Of a stretch of DNA of 64,000 nt, positions 32,923 through 48,779 are shown one piece after another. Numbering within the stretch: position 1 is the first letter of the stretch; the number at the start of each line of letters is the position of its first letter. This DNA is from Ziziphus jujuba (lineage: Eukaryota > Streptophyta > Magnoliopsida > Rosales > Rhamnaceae). The notes under the pieces are model-generated. The model ran no database searches and was not told where the DNA came from. It saw only the letters and a program-made list of their open reading frames with translations. The translations under genes were made by a program, and so were the position numbers. The stretch is from NCBI RefSeq assembly GCF_031755915.1, contig NC_083381.1:2988501-3052500 (forward strand), given 5' to 3'.

Positions 32923-34300
32923 TAATGATTTAGTGGTTTGCATTAGCTATCTTATGTTGTATGACACAATGTTAGAATCTGTAAATGATGTAGGTAAATT
33001 ATTTATGGACGACAATATTAATTTTATAACACTTATTTTTATTTTTATCTTTTAATACTAAAAATCTACTATTAGAAAGTGAAACATTTAATGGTTGAGA
33101 CAGGTGTGAATTTCTCTACTCCCCTTTTGAATCAGCTTGATTATTGTTAATTAAATTGTTAAATGATATGCATATCCAACTCGAGTTTTAAAAAAAAAAA
33201 AAAAAAAACTCATGTTTTTCATATTTTACCTGAACTTAGTATTGTGTCATATAAATATTATATATCATAAGAGAGGCTACATAGTGCATTATATCATAAG
33301 TACATGTATATATATATATATATATATAGAGGATAATGCTATGATGCGGGTCTCCATGCGAACGGACCGCACCATGACAGACCACACCATTGTATTATCC
33401 TATATATATATATATATATAATTAGGTTGAATGAATGGTTTTACCATCAAAATTCCCTTTATGAGCCATTGAATTGTTTCAATGGCTAGGATTTAAAAAT
33501 ACATTTATAGTTTTATAGTTCCTACAAGGTTCATTTTACATAAATAAAGTTTTAACATGTCATTAAATTCATAATTGGTCACAAATTAATTTTTAAATCT
33601 TAGCATTTTATATAATCAATGGTTAATAAGTGAGACTATATATACATACACATATATATGAATTTCCATAATGACATTCTTTCTCATATTTTGGATTGTA
33701 AGATTTTAAGATGCATTTGAAATTTATATGAGTTTATATACAGTTCATTTTAACTTTTTAGAATTTTAGCATTTCACTGTATTTATATAAATTCCAAATC
33801 TATCATTAAATCTTACCAATTGAAGAAATCAAATGGTTAATAGTAAATGTTTTTATAGCAAAATCATTAAACCATCCTTATATAATCCTCATAATGATAA
33901 ATTTTTAGCATAAATATAATCATCAATTTGAAGCATCTTTGAACCAATAAAAAATTTTTGTTGGTATTAATGATATGTTTTTATTTTTAATTTTTTGAAA
34001 ACTTTATTTATCTTAATATTATTTATTAAGATACTATATTTGGTACTAACAAACACTTGTATTTGTTTTATTATATAGAATAATTTTTAATATTTAGAAA
34101 CTATTTTATTAGCATTTTATTTTAATTATTGTATCTATACTTTATTTTGCTTAATAACATTTGATATGCAAAATTTATGTTTTAAATTAAATGTTTATAA
34201 TTTTTGTAAGTTTTTGAATATTTTTATTGATATTTTTATAAAATCATATATACATATCAATATTTTCTTGGCTAGAGGAGGCATATAAAACAACTGCACA
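32923..34300. other. AT-rich intergenic spacer, copy 1
   Basis: Colinear with 58575-59960. It holds poly(A), a TA microsatellite and a small MITE. No coding sequence was recognised. Confidence 0.7.
33329..33400. mobile_element. Small MITE in a TA microsatellite (member 1)
   Basis: Inverted ends GAGGATAATGCTATGATGCG and, reverse-complemented, AGGATAATACAATGGTGTGG, flanked by (TA)n. The matching site near 59000 has only the TA tract. Related elements are at 48573 and 57963. Confidence 0.7.
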
Positions 34301-34309
34301 GACAGCATT

Positions 34310-36243
34310 AAAATAATGCTGTTAGATGTTTGGCTCTTTATCACATTTTCTGAGTCGTATAGATCAATCCAGCACACCACTTAGCACGGTATAACCAGAC
34401 CAAATATATGCAGGAGATGGTGGGTTCATGCCAGCATAATTCTCAACTCAATAAGCCAAGTTGGCCCTTTTTCTTTTTTCTTTTTTTTCTTTTTTTTTTT
34501 AAGTTTCATCTTTGGCCTTTGCTTTGTAGTACATGATCTGTAAAGGACAGATTCCTCCTAATAATTTAAATGTGTTACCTCTAGCTCTGTGTGAGTGTAA
34601 TGCTTTGCGTGGTTGTATTAACATTAATAATAATCAAAACTTAATTTAATATAACATAAATAATATAATTAATTCTAATATATATATATATATATATGAT
34701 AGAAAACAACCAATGTTGTCCATTATGAGCTGTAATTATTTAAGAAAGTTATATTCATAATAATAAAATTTAAATTTATTTTTTAATTAAAAGTAACTTT
34801 TTACATTCTTATACCATATGTTGCACATTATTAGCACAATATATTGCAATTCAATATAATGCGACATAATTAATATAATATAATTTTGCATATCAAATGT
34901 GTCTATAATGATTATAGTGGGCAGTTAGTGCCATTCCCTTCTTTTCTCCATCCAGTTTGAAGGGAAGAGTATTAATTGAGAAAATTGATAGTTATTACTT
35001 AGAGACCAAAAAAATAAATATTAACTTGGAGATGAAGAAAATAAACATTGAAAGAGTAAATAGTTGTAACTTTTACAAAATAAAGTGGCAACTATTGATT
35101 GAAAGATGAATAATAAAATAGGTGATTAGAGAGTTTCAGTCCATATAATTGTATTTAAGCTCAGTTTGCTTTTGGGAAGTCAGACTTAAAAGCTTCTTCG
35201 AGGAGTCAAGAAGCGCTTCTAGCTTTCAAAAGCACTTTTAACCAAAACAAATAAAAATTGGCTTCTTCAAAAGGCATTTCCAAAGAAGTATAAACAAATA
35301 TTTGAAAAAAAGAAAAAGAAAAGCTATATCAAATAAGGCCTTAATTACCATAAAATTTTATTTTTAACTTGATTTCACTATGAGGACATCCCATACACAA
35401 TACAATAAAAAAATAAAATAAAAAAATAAAAAATCCAAGGCCATATCTGAAGGACAAAAGAATCCCTCTCTTAAAATAAAAAATAAAAAATAAAAAATAA
35501 AACCTCAAAATAAGATTTTACTCAAGATTGATCATAAGATTTTTCTTTTGTATTAACAAAAAAATTAAATGCTTGAACCTATCCTTTTTTACATAGATTA
35601 CATTTCAAAACTTTTTCATTATCATTGGCCATGTTATGTGGAAATTTCATCATTCCAGTCAAGTAACATTGATTATACGGTAATTCAAACTTTTTAAATT
35701 GTTGACTTGGTTTTTGATGGATTTCTTGGCTCATAAATATCAGAATGTTTTTTTTTTTCGAAGAACACATATATCAAGATCTTGAATTATATATATATAT
35801 ATATATCCATGGATAAAATATATGTCGAAATGATTAAAATGCAATTTCTAAAATGAAATAATTATATAAAAAAAAGAAATGAAATAATTATATAAATAAA
35901 TAATTTATGCAAAGAGTATAAACACTTCAAGTTTGTTAATTATTCAAATTATTTATCAATTAAAGGGTCACATGATGTACTGGCGTATTTATCATAAAGG
36001 CAGTTAGAGATAGTCAATCCAATGATAAATTAAAACAAATTTAAAGCAAATCAAAATTCTCTTCCATATATTCTGTATGGTTTCATTAGGAGACAAAGTT
36101 ACTACAATAATTTTTTAATTCGAATCTTCCGTTTCAAACATAAAGAAAAAAAAAAAAGTATATTCTACATGAGTAAAATATTTATATAAATTAAATAGTT
36201 TATTAAACTTTTCTCCTTAATAATCTTTTCTTTTCTACCAAAC

Positions 36244-36277
<34 letters not shown>

Positions 36278-37974
36278 AGAAGAAGAAGAAGAAGAAGAAG
36301 AAGAAGAAAGAAAAAGAAAATTTCATACCGTGTGGTACCATGCACATAAATTGATATATTCCTTTATCCCTTGAAAACGTTATCCTTACCCGTTTGGCTT
36401 TTTATCACATTTTCCGTGGCGTGTAAATAAATCCCAATACATCACTTAGCACGGTATGGACAGCCCAAATAAGTGCAGGGGATGGCGGGGTCATGCCTGC
36501 ACAATTCTCATTCAGCCAAATGGGTGGGTTTTTTATTTTTTTTATTTTTATTATATATATATATATATATATATTTTTAATCTTTAGATTTTGTTTTGCC
36601 CATATATATACTTTTACTTAAAAAAGAAAAATCATTTAAATAATATTAATTTTTCTTTTGAATGATAACTCTCTCTCTCTCTCTTAACGTTTTCTTAATT
36701 CTTTTAATATTATACAAATTTTAACAATGAAATTATTTGTAAAAGTGTAATATATATTTTTTATTTTTTTATTTTATTTTTGATTGCTTAGTAGAAACTA
36801 TGTCAAATAAGGCCTTAGTTGCTATAAAACTTTATTTTTAACTTTATTTTACCATGGAAACATCCCATACAAAATACAATAAAAAAATAAAAATAAAAAA
36901 TAAAAAATCCAATAACTATATAGAAAGGACAAATGAATCCCTCTCTTAAAATAAAAAATAAAAAATAAAAACATCAAAATCAGATTTTAAACAAGATCGA
37001 TCTTAAGATTTTTCTTCTGCATTAACCAAAAAATTAAATACTTGAACCTATTCTTAAATGCCATCTTTCTTAAGTAGATTAGACTTCAAAACCTTTTCAT
37101 TGTCATTGGTGTGTGGAAATTTCATCATTTGGTCTGGTGCCGTTAATTATATGGCAATCCAAACTTTTCTAACTGTTGATGTTGACTTTTGATGGAATTC
37201 TTGGTGCATAAATATCATGATTTTTTCTTTTTTTGGAGGAACATAAATAACAAAATCTTGAATTATATATATATATATATATATCCGTGGAAGAAACATA
37301 TGTCTGAACGATTAAAATGTAATTTCTAAAATAAAATAATTATTAAAAAAAAGTATTTCTGTAAAGAATATAAATGCTTCAATTTTGTTAATTATTTATA
37401 TTATTTACAAATTAATGGGTCACATGGCGTGTGTGTTGGCCTACTTATCATAAGTGTAGTTAGACATAATCAATTTAGTAGCAAATTAAAATGTATTTAG
37501 AGGATCAAAACTGACTTAGATATATTTTATATGGTTTCATTGGGAGACAAAATCACTATAATTGTGTTTTAATTCAAATCTTTCATTTTCAACATAAAGA
37601 AATAAAATATATATGTATTCTACATGAATAAAATATCTACATAAATTAAAGAATTTATTAAGCTTTTCTCCTTTACGGTAATTTTCTTTTCTTTTCCACT
37701 TAAAAAAAAATAAAGAAAAAAAAATAAAAATGATGTGGTTCCATAAACATAAATTGATGTATTCATTTATCCTTTGAAAACGTTACCTTGTCTATCGCAA
37801 GCGTTACATTATTGATCAATTCCATTTAGTTAGTCAAGTCAATAAAGAAACTATGCACTTTCATCAATAAAATTGTATGTGGAAGCATGAGCTTGGAATT
37901 TTCTAGTCAACACGTTATTGATTAATTAGAAAATTAATCATCGAAAAAATTCTAATACACATTTTAGAATATAA
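34310..37974. repeat. Spacer with a large internal tandem duplication
   Basis: The unit starting near 34330 (GTTTGGCTCTTTATCACATTT ... CACTTAGCACGGTATAACCA) recurs from 36391 (GTTTGGCTTTTTATCACATTT ... CACTTAGCACGGTATGGACA). Later shared landmarks include CATCCCATACACAATACAAT (about 35387 and 36862), AATCCCTCTCTTAAAATAAA and TGAATTATATATATATATAT with ATCC. The units are about 2.1 and 1.6 kb. The same pair is at 59965-63430. GAA and A tracts lie at 36243-36308. No genes seen. Confidence 0.8.
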
Positions 37975-40471
<2,497 letters not shown>

Positions 40472-40474
40472 TAA

Positions 40475-40720
40475 TAATTTGTGGTATGATGTTTATTAGT
40501 TGACAGAATCTGATAATTCTTTTTTTCCCCTTTTCCGGGCAGGTTTTAGTATTTTAACCTTTTTTTTTTTCGGTTCTTTTCACAAAAAAACACAAGTGGG
40601 ATAGGTATACGTCGGTCACCATTGGTCCAATAACTGGACTCTATATATATTGGCATATAAACAGACATTCAATCCATACAAATTCCATATCTTTTTAGTC
40701 TTTACCATTAAACCTATCTC
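40475..40720 (+). promoter_or_regulatory. RLP upstream region, copy 2
   Basis: TATA box CTATATATAT at 40641-40650, about 75 bp before the ATG. It is preceded by CACAAGTGGGATAGGT and the CCAAT-containing ATTGGTCCAATAACTGGACT, both conserved in copy 4. The transcription start is expected near 40675 (inference). Confidence 0.65.
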
Positions 40721-43700
40721 ATGGAGAACTCTAGCCACCTTTTGGTGTTTCTAATAGCAATTGCAAGCTTGTGTAGTACCATTACCATAAGCTTCTGCAA
40801 TGGAACTGTGAATGTGTTTTGCAAAGAGAGTGAGAGACAAGCTCTTTTGGGCTTCAAGCGTGACCTGAAGGATCCTATGAACCGACTTTCAAGCTGGAAG
40901 GGTTCAGGAGATTGTTGCAGCTGGACTGGTATTTCTTGTGATAACTTAACCGGTCATGTTCGTGAGCTTCATTTTGGAAATCCCTTCAAAACCATTTTTG
41001 GTATTCCTGATCCCTTCGACATTTATCCTGAAGAAGCTGATTGGAGATATGCATTAAGTGGTAAGATAAATCCTTCCTTGCTCCATTTGAATTATCTCAA
41101 TCACTTAAATCTAAGCTACAATGACTTTGAAGGGATTCCAATACCTAGCTTCATTGGTTCTTTGAAAAATCTAACATATCTTGATCTCTCACAAGCTGGA
41201 TTTGGAGGGGTAATACCATATCAATTGGGAAATCTCTCCAATCTTCATTATCTCAATCTCCTTTCCAATTATCCTACTATGAAGGTTAATAACCTTCAGT
41301 GGGTCTCTAGCCTCGTTTTGTTGCAATTCCTGGACATGAGTTGGGTTAATCTTAGCAAAGCATATAATTGGGTGGATGTGCTCAACATGCTACCCTCTCT
41401 CATGGAGTTGCGCTTATCTGGCTGTGAACTTGGTCATAGCTCTCCTCATCTGTCCATGATAAACTTTACTTCACTTGCCATCTTTGATGTATCTGACAAC
41501 GAAAACTTTGGCTTACCCAGGTGGCTATTCAGTCTTACCAATCTAGATTCTCTCTATTTAAGTTCGACCTTTTTGGGAGGACCAATTCCTTACGGTCTTA
41601 CCAGCATGACTCGTCTCAGAATCCTTGATTTATCAAGTAATTTGTTGAATTCTACAATCCCAGAATGGTTGTGTGGTTTTGATCGTCTTGAGTCTTTTGA
41701 TCTTAGTGTCAATGAGTTGAAGGGTACTATTCCAAGTGCCATTGGAAACTTCACATCCATCATCAGTCTTAACTTGGAAGCGAATCAATTTGAAGGGAAA
41801 ATAGACCATTTGTTGCGAGATCTTTGTAGATTAAGGGAACTTTGGCTTGGTTATAATAAATTCAGTGGAACAATGTTCGAGAGTTTTGAAAGATTTCCAT
41901 GCGCTGCAAATTCGTTGGAGCAGTTATGGTTAAGTGATAACCAACTCCATGATTAGTTAACAAACCAACTTAGACTGTTTGGGAAATTAATCTCACTTGA
42001 AATTTATAACAATTCATTTTCTGGTTCCATTCCACCGGGTATTGGAAAATGGTCCAACTTACAATATTTTGGTGCTTCTCGCAATCAATTAAACGGAAGT
42101 CTTCCCGAAAGTTTTGGTCAACTTGCAAAATTAGAATGGTTAGATATATCTCATAATTCATTAGAGGGTGTGGTTTCTGAAATTCACTTTTGTAATCTTA
42201 CAAGATTGAAGATTTTGCTTGCAAGCGGAAACTCATTGACTTTGAAGACAAGTCGGCATTGGGTCCCACCTTTTCAACTACGATATTTGGTGCTAAATTC
42301 TGGGAATTTAGGTCCAAACTTTCCCCACTGGTTTAGGTGGCAACGAAATTTGCGGAGGTTAGAAATTTCCAACATAAAAATTTCAGATGCCATTCCGTTT
42401 TGGTTTTGTAACGCTTCTTCTCAATTAATTAGATTAAATCTTTCTCACAATCAATTTCATGGGGAGTTTCCTTGTGCAGCTTATCCAGCGGAAATAATTG
42501 ACCTACGTTTTAATCATTTCAATGGCTCGATGCCAACAATCTCATCGGTGATAAAGTTTCTAGATTTTTCAAATAATTTATTTTCAAGATCAGTCTTTCA
42601 CTTTTTCTGTCAACGGAATATTGCTAAAGTCCGTGAGGAACCATGGTTTTTTTCATCTGTTTACATGGGGAACAATTTACTCTCAGGAGCCATTCCAGAG
42701 TGTTGGAATAAATGGAACGATTTGATGGTTCTAAGCTTAGAAAACAATAATTTGTTTGGGAATATCCCTAGCTCCATAGGATATTTGACTAATCTCCAGT
42801 CACTGCACTTGCGCAATAATAGTCTTTATGGAGGATTACCTTTGTCCCTACAGAACTGTACATCTATGGTTACCCTTGACCTTGGTGAAAATAAATTTGT
42901 TGGAAAAATACCTCAATGGACAGGGACAAGTCTTCCAATATTAAAGATTCTAGGTCTTCGTTCGAATAAGTTTCATGGCGATATTCCTTTCAAACTCTGC
43001 AATCTTACACAGCTTCAAATACTGGACCTTGCACATAATAATCTCTCGGGATCAATACCAAAATGTTTTCGAATTTGAGTTCTATGAACACAATGGAGCA
43101 TTTAGAAACAGTTTTTTTTTCCCCTGTTGATCATGGCTTTAAGCGGAGGGAAGATATGAAGCTGGTTACAAAGGGAACGGAAGCTGAGTATAGCAGTACA
43201 CTTTATCTTGTGGCAAGTATCGACCTCTCAGACAACAATCTTTCAGGACACATTCCTTCAGAAATAACCAGACTATTCTACTTGCAAACCCTCAATTTAT
43301 CACAAAATCAATTGACGGGCAAAATTCCTTTAGAAGTTGGTGATATGAGGTGGCTAGAATCGCTAGATTTGTCGAGAAACAAACTCTCAGGAGAAATTCC
43401 TTCAAGCATCTCCAATTTGACATTTCTAAGTCACCTGAATTTGTCTTTCAACAAGTTGAGTGGTCACATTCCAACAGGCACTCAACTTCAAAGCTTTGAT
43501 GAATCCAGCTTCATTGGTAATCAACTTTGTGGACCGCCACTTCAGAAAAGTTGCTCTCCGGCTGAGAACATGACTCCACCTGGAGTTTTAGATGGACAAG
43601 GTAATTCAGGGGAGGTAAATTATCTACATTTGAGCTTGGGGCTTGGATTTGCCTTTGGATTTTGGAGTGTGCTTGGTTGGTTGCTCATCAACATGCCTTG

Positions 43701-43773
43701 GACAACTGCTTTGTATGGTTTGCTAGATAGACTTGTTCTCAAGCTGTATGGCATCATCTTCGAGTATTTCTAG
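40721..43773 (+). pseudogene. LRR receptor-like protein (EIX2/HcrVf type), one stop and one frameshift
   Basis: Starts at ATG 40721, conserved in all four local copies. Signal peptide about 1-28; LRR N-terminal cap about 33-75 ([34 protein letters not shown]); a long plant-type LRR array (LxxLxxLxLSxNxLxGxIP); an island near residues 785-825 ending VASIDLSDNNLSGHIP; four more LRRs; C-terminal cap (IGNQLCGPPLQKSC); a membrane helix (LHLSLGLGFAFGFW...); and a short tail without a kinase. Such proteins sit at the plasma membrane and signal with SOBIR1/BAK1-type kinases in pathogen perception. TAG at 41954-41956 follows LSDNQLHD, in frame with continuing LRRs on both sides. A one-T loss near 43065 shifts the frame after IPKCF. 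Intact length would be about 1017 residues. No introns in the coding part. Confidence 0.92.
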
Positions 43774-44640
43774 AAACATGTAAGTTTCAGTATCTATACT
43801 TTTCTTTTTTTCATCTTTGGGAAGTTCTAAGACTTGTTTATGTTTTAGCAAGTATATTTTTGTTTCATTTCCTTTGGTTTTTGTTTTCTTTTTGCAATTC
43901 TATAAAATAATGGATTGTAATTATATGAATTAGGAATTTAACAATCCATATGAATTTCAATTGATGCATTTTATTAATTTTGTTTTCCATATACATCTTT
44001 TCATTTCATTTTGTTGTGTGTTTCTTGCATTTTGAGTTAAATTTCAGATCAGCTGGTTATGAAACTTCAAAAAGTTCAAATTTCAATGGACTTTTGTCAA
44101 TTATTTTTGCGATGTTTTTTACAAGCTTCATTTCATATCCAAAAATACTAAAATCAATTAGCCTAAAATTAATTACAACATATATTGAATAGAAAATGAA
44201 CTACGAAACTACTTTTCTTTTATCTTAAGTTCTCATTGTACTTAGAATAGAAAATCATTTTGGAATTATCAATAAACAAGGCCTACACAAATGCAACGAT
44301 TCATAATTTGACTTCTTGATGAGCTTTAGTTTATCTGTATTTTTTTTTTTTTACGAACAATAGCGTTTCTGCAATTATACTTTATTTCTTTGCATTATTT
44401 CCTAATGATGTTTCATTTTCTACTTAATTTCGCAGCCAGGTTACAGATGGTGGCAAGAGAGAGACCGTGTTCCCTCTAGATTTGTTGTCAAACATGTTAC
44501 ATGAAGTGGAGCTGGCAATAGACATGAAGAATGGAAAGTTTATATTTCAGTGGGCTAGAATAATTTTTGAGAACCATAATTACTTATAATTCTGTTTACA
44601 TTTCTTTATAATTTCCTTCTTTATTTCCTTAATTTCGATG
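43774..44640 (+). other. RLP 3' untranslated region with a probable intron
   Basis: A donor-like ATGTAAGTTTC lies just after the stop (about 43779). An AG acceptor (TTTCGCAG, about 44436) precedes a GC-richer stretch to about 44570 that looks like an exon. RLPs of this family often have a 3' UTR intron. The ORF at 43980-44192 is in the intron. Confidence 0.5.
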
Positions 44641-45119
44641 AAGAAATTACGAAATGGTCGAACTTACTCTACTAGCATAAAATAGATGACAGAGTTCCTT
44701 AGCTTAGGGATCTAAAATGTAAGTGCATGGTTCAAACACTAAAAGTTAATAATTACTATCATACGCATTGATTGTGGTAATAACTCTGTTTGTTGAATGT
44801 ACCCAAAGTCGGCGAGGGAGAAAAACCAAATTTTTTTCATAAGATCACCTTCTACCAGCTTTGCAAACCATGCTATCATGTTTTGACTCTTTTGAAAACT
44901 GGCAGATATAATCAATATTATGCAATTGAAGATAAAATTAGCAACAAAGAGTGCTAACATAATTTGCCTAATCTTTGAATTCTCTGCTTCTTTGACTTCT
45001 GTACATAGAAAGGAAAACAAGGGTTAGTTTTCAAGACCATTTTGGTAACAAGGATAAAAAGACAGTCTTGCTTAAAGAGAGAGATGCTTAATAATAATAA
45101 TAATACCATGAACTAGATA
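44641..45119. other. Convergent intergenic space between the RLP and MurF-like genes
   Basis: AT-rich; the ORF at 44739-45020 (minus) has no recognised family. A short ATA/ATT microsatellite lies at 45090-45105. Confidence 0.6.
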
Positions 45120-48084
45120 TCAAGTATGTATTTCCAATTCTTTAATTGCATTCACAACTATCTCCATTTGCATCGCTCCTCTACCCTTCACCAAAACAAC
45201 ATCATTATGACCAACACTCTTACCAATTTCCACAGCAAAATTTTTGGAATCATGGGCTAGTAACAATTTTCTATCCTCAGCTAAATTCAAATTCTCAGCT
45301 GCAGTTAAGAACCTATTCCCAACAAGGCCAATTAAACCAATACTGGCATCACAACAATAGTTCAGTACCATTTTATGAGACTCTAGTTCAATTGTACCAA
45401 GTTCTAACATATCCCCTAGTATGGCAACTCTTTTACCCTTGCATTCGATGCTCTTTAGCAAGTTGATGGCAGCTTCTATGCTGACAGGATTGGCATTGTA
45501 AGCATCATTGATTATTTTGATACCGTTTCTAGCTACTTCAAGTTTTGCTCTCATGTGAACGGGGATAAATTTTGACAAGGAAATTCCAACTTGTGAAAGA
45601 GAAACACCTAATAGAGTTACAACTGCTGCTGCTACACATGCATCTTGTCCCAAATGCCGACCTGGGCTAGGAATCTTAAAGTCCACCCTGGAATAAGAAA
45701 TGACCATCCCATTTGAAAAATATTAGCTAGAGCACTAATTATTTATCTCAGCGAAAACAGTCAATGGACAATTAAAGATTAATTGGAAAGAAATATGTAA
45801 CAGCTTTGATTTTTAACAAACCCTTAAGATGTGCACGACAAAATTGACAAAGAGAAGAAACAAGATCCCTAAAGGTTTGGAAAAGGTAGAAAGACAGGAT
45901 TAGCAACTTGGAATTTGAAGGGGAAGTAAGGTAGATATTATGATCCTTGAACATGATATATACATTTTAGTTTACAAAAACTAAGAAAGAAATACATAAC
46001 ACAATCTGACAGAAATGGGCTTAGCATATATCAATCAATATTGAGAAAGTGTATGCCGTTATTTTGCTGAACTGTTCAGAAAGAAATGTATAATACCATT
46101 TGGGAGAAAAATCCCAAAAACTTTGAACAAGGAAATGAACATGTCCTGATATTAAGCATGGTAGACAAACTTCTTTTAATGCTGCCGTGGGATGAGGAAA
46201 CCAGGTAACAGAAAACATAGAAGTCCTCATTCTTGCACTGAAAAAGCACTTTCAGTATTTCCTCATTCTTATAACTAATTGATCATCAAAATTTTTATGA
46301 AAGTAATCCTCTAATGTTTTGAATACAAGTGCATTTTTAAGTTTATTTCTGATTCAGAAAACTCAAGTATGTAAATCACTATATAGAAGTCTAAAAGGGC
46401 AATTGCTAGTGAGCATGCTTTGTTCATATGTACACAATATCTTATTGAAAAATTCCCACATGTTACTTAAAAAGGAAAAGAAAAAATATTTATTCACTTA
46501 CTATGAAACAAATATTTATAATTGAACTTACATTTCATTATCTTTCTCTAAAACCACTCGAACTGCATGCCCTCCATCAACGCTTTCTACCATAACCAAC
46601 CTAACATCACACCCCACTTTCCGACCAAAGAGCACCTGTTATTGACAAGAAGTTACAAAAACATCATAATATCGACTAGCTATTTTCATAATCAATGTAA
46701 AACCAGAAGAAATAAAACAAACAGAAACTGTTCTGTAATAGTAAGCAGAATACCCAAACTTTAAGTGGCAACAAACAACACAGTACTAAAATAAAATAGA
46801 ATTCAATTTAAGTAAACCATCTTACTACTAATAGTCATTTCAAAAATTTTCTTGGCTTTCAAATGTTAAATCTGTAAAAGTAAATTTTAAATGCTTTAAC
46901 ATGACAAATTAAAAATAACATTGGGTACAAGTAACATCCACATGTAATGTTGCTGTCATGCATTCATAAGATACTGACCATATCGTAGCCGATGTTATTG
47001 ATTCAGTTCATCAGAGCACCTTTTGGAGAGAAAAATAATTGACAGAGATGTCCCAGTATTTTAAGTGAAGGGGACAATCTTTTTCTTCCAGTATCCATAC
47101 AATCTTGAAACATACCATATCTACAAATTACCTTCTCATGCATAAATCAACGAAATCCAATCAAGTCAAGTTGTTTTAAAATTCTAAAATATGATAAGAG
47201 AAATCAAACAACATGGTTGGATCAAAATTTAAAATCCAGCTCACCTTTTTAACTTCAGATGGTACATGGGGGCTCATAACTAGGGGATCATCAGCATTCA
47301 TCCCCTGGCTTAGCATCCACCAGAATCTCCCCTTTTGCCTTACAAATTTCGCCCAAACTAGAAAAATTCTTGAAATGTAAAAACCTACATTCAAAACCAC
47401 TCTTATCGTTGGCCGAGCCATCTTTGCAAGCTCTAATATCTCTCCTTTCCCACTCATTCCCATTTCCAAAACCACAACCTCAGCATTTCTAGGAATTCCA
47501 GTCAGTGACAAAGCAACTCCAATTCGATTATTCCAATTTCCAGGACTTTCAAGAATCAAACCTATCATAGCCTTTGTAGTGGTCTTCCCGACAGAGCCAG
47601 TTACTTCTATAACAGCGCCATGGAACTTATTCCTTGCGTAGCTAGCCATCTTTGTCAACGAAACAATAGTATTGCCAGAGATTTCCAGAAAACCCCCAAA
47701 CCAATTCTCACAAACCCACTTCCCAATAACTCTAACACACCCTTTACTCGACAGTACTGGGGTTACAAAGTCATGGGCATCAAAATTTTCTTCAGTTATG
47801 GCAAAGAACCACTGATTTGGTTGAATGGTTCGGGTGTCTGTAGAAATTGTTCCAGGAGGACCCCATTTCACAATTTTTTCATCAACAGCCTGAGCTATCT
47901 CATTGACAGTCCAAAGGGGCAGAAATCTCGGATCTTGGAATGTATGTAGGGGATTAGAGTTCACAAGCTTTAGGGTATTTTTGATGCAAGAAGGGAATGA
48001 AATGGAGTTCTATGATGTAGGAGTAGGAGTAGATTTTGTGAATGTCTGCGTGAGAGGAAAACAGGGGTTTGGAGTGGCAGTCAT
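45120..48084 (-). pseudogene. murF: MurF-like ligase (UDP-MurNAc-tripeptide:D-Ala-D-Ala ligase), three exons, broken
   Basis: Exon 1 about 48084-47245, exon 2 46635-46532, exon 3 45687-45120, with GT-AG junctions (GTGAGC, GTAAGT donors; AACAG, TTCCAG acceptors). Exon 1 has the Mur N-terminal region (STDTRTIQPNQWFFAI) and an ATP loop, EVTGSVGKTTTKA. Exon 3 carries the C-terminal ligase domain: NDAYNANPVS, KRVAILGDMLELG and KGRGAMQME. MurF adds D-Ala-D-Ala to the peptidoglycan precursor; plant versions act in plastids, and the Ser/Thr/Pro-rich start resembles a transit peptide. Lesions: TAG at 48010-48012 (codon 25), a frameshift after RVVLNVG near 47384, a small deletion before NADDPLVM that returns to frame, and a short in-frame loss before GNWNNR. 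A downstream start could only give a defective enzyme. Confidence 0.88.
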
Positions 48085-48572
48085 GGCTTCCTCCTCTTTC
48101 AGTCTCTTATAGAAGAGGAAGATGAAAACATCAACTGCACTCACTCCTGTTAAAAGATATTTACAATGTTCTCAAAAATAGGTACCATATCCATTAGTGT
48201 GTAAGTGTGTACCATGAACATTGCATACATCTGTTTCATTTCTAAAGCAGAACTGAACCAACAACATTCTTATAGAACCAGCGGAATAAACCTAAATAGT
48301 ATCCATATTTCCATCAATTACTTGCATGACATAGAAAAAAAAATTAAATAGAACAAAAGCAATAAAGAACAAGGAAAATAAGAGAATCATAATTGTGTAT
48401 ATATATATATATATGTACACATATGTCTACAAATATTTGTACATAATCTAACTATATATGTACCTACCATGTTAAATTCGAATAAAATCGATTTTGATAA
48501 TAAATAAATATAGATAAACAATTAATCAAAACTACATATATATACATATACAATACATTTATATACATATAT
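48085..48572. other. Region upstream of the MurF-like gene
   Basis: The first ~100 bp would hold its 5' leader and promoter. No clear TATA box was found. From 48390 it becomes TA/CA microsatellite DNA. Confidence 0.5.
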
Positions 48573-48723
48573 AGGGTAATAATATGGTGCGGTCCATCTG
48601 TATGGGGATCCGCACCAAAACCGACTTTTTTGAAAAAAAAACCATCAGTTATATTTTTTTTAAAAAAAAAACATAGATTTTGATGTGGGTTCACATGCTG
48701 ATGGTCCATACCGTAGCTCACGC
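48573..48723. mobile_element. Small MITE in a TA microsatellite (member 2)
   Basis: Inverted ends GGGTAATAATATGGTGCGGT and, reverse-complemented, GCGTGAGCTACGGTATGGAC, with GGATCCGCACC inside. Flanked by TATATA on both sides, then a CA/TA microsatellite to about 48780. Confidence 0.65.
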
Positions 48724-48744
48724 TATATATACATATATACACAC

Positions 48745-48777
<33 letters not shown>

Positions 48778-48779
48778 GA

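Noticed and set aside
36165..36347. Minus-strand ORF with a long run of Phe
   Set aside because: It is a translation of the A and GAA tracts.
40721..43773. Three separate LRR genes
   Set aside because: The first two frames are the same frame divided by one TAG, and the third continues the same LRR pattern after a one-base shift. It is one gene.
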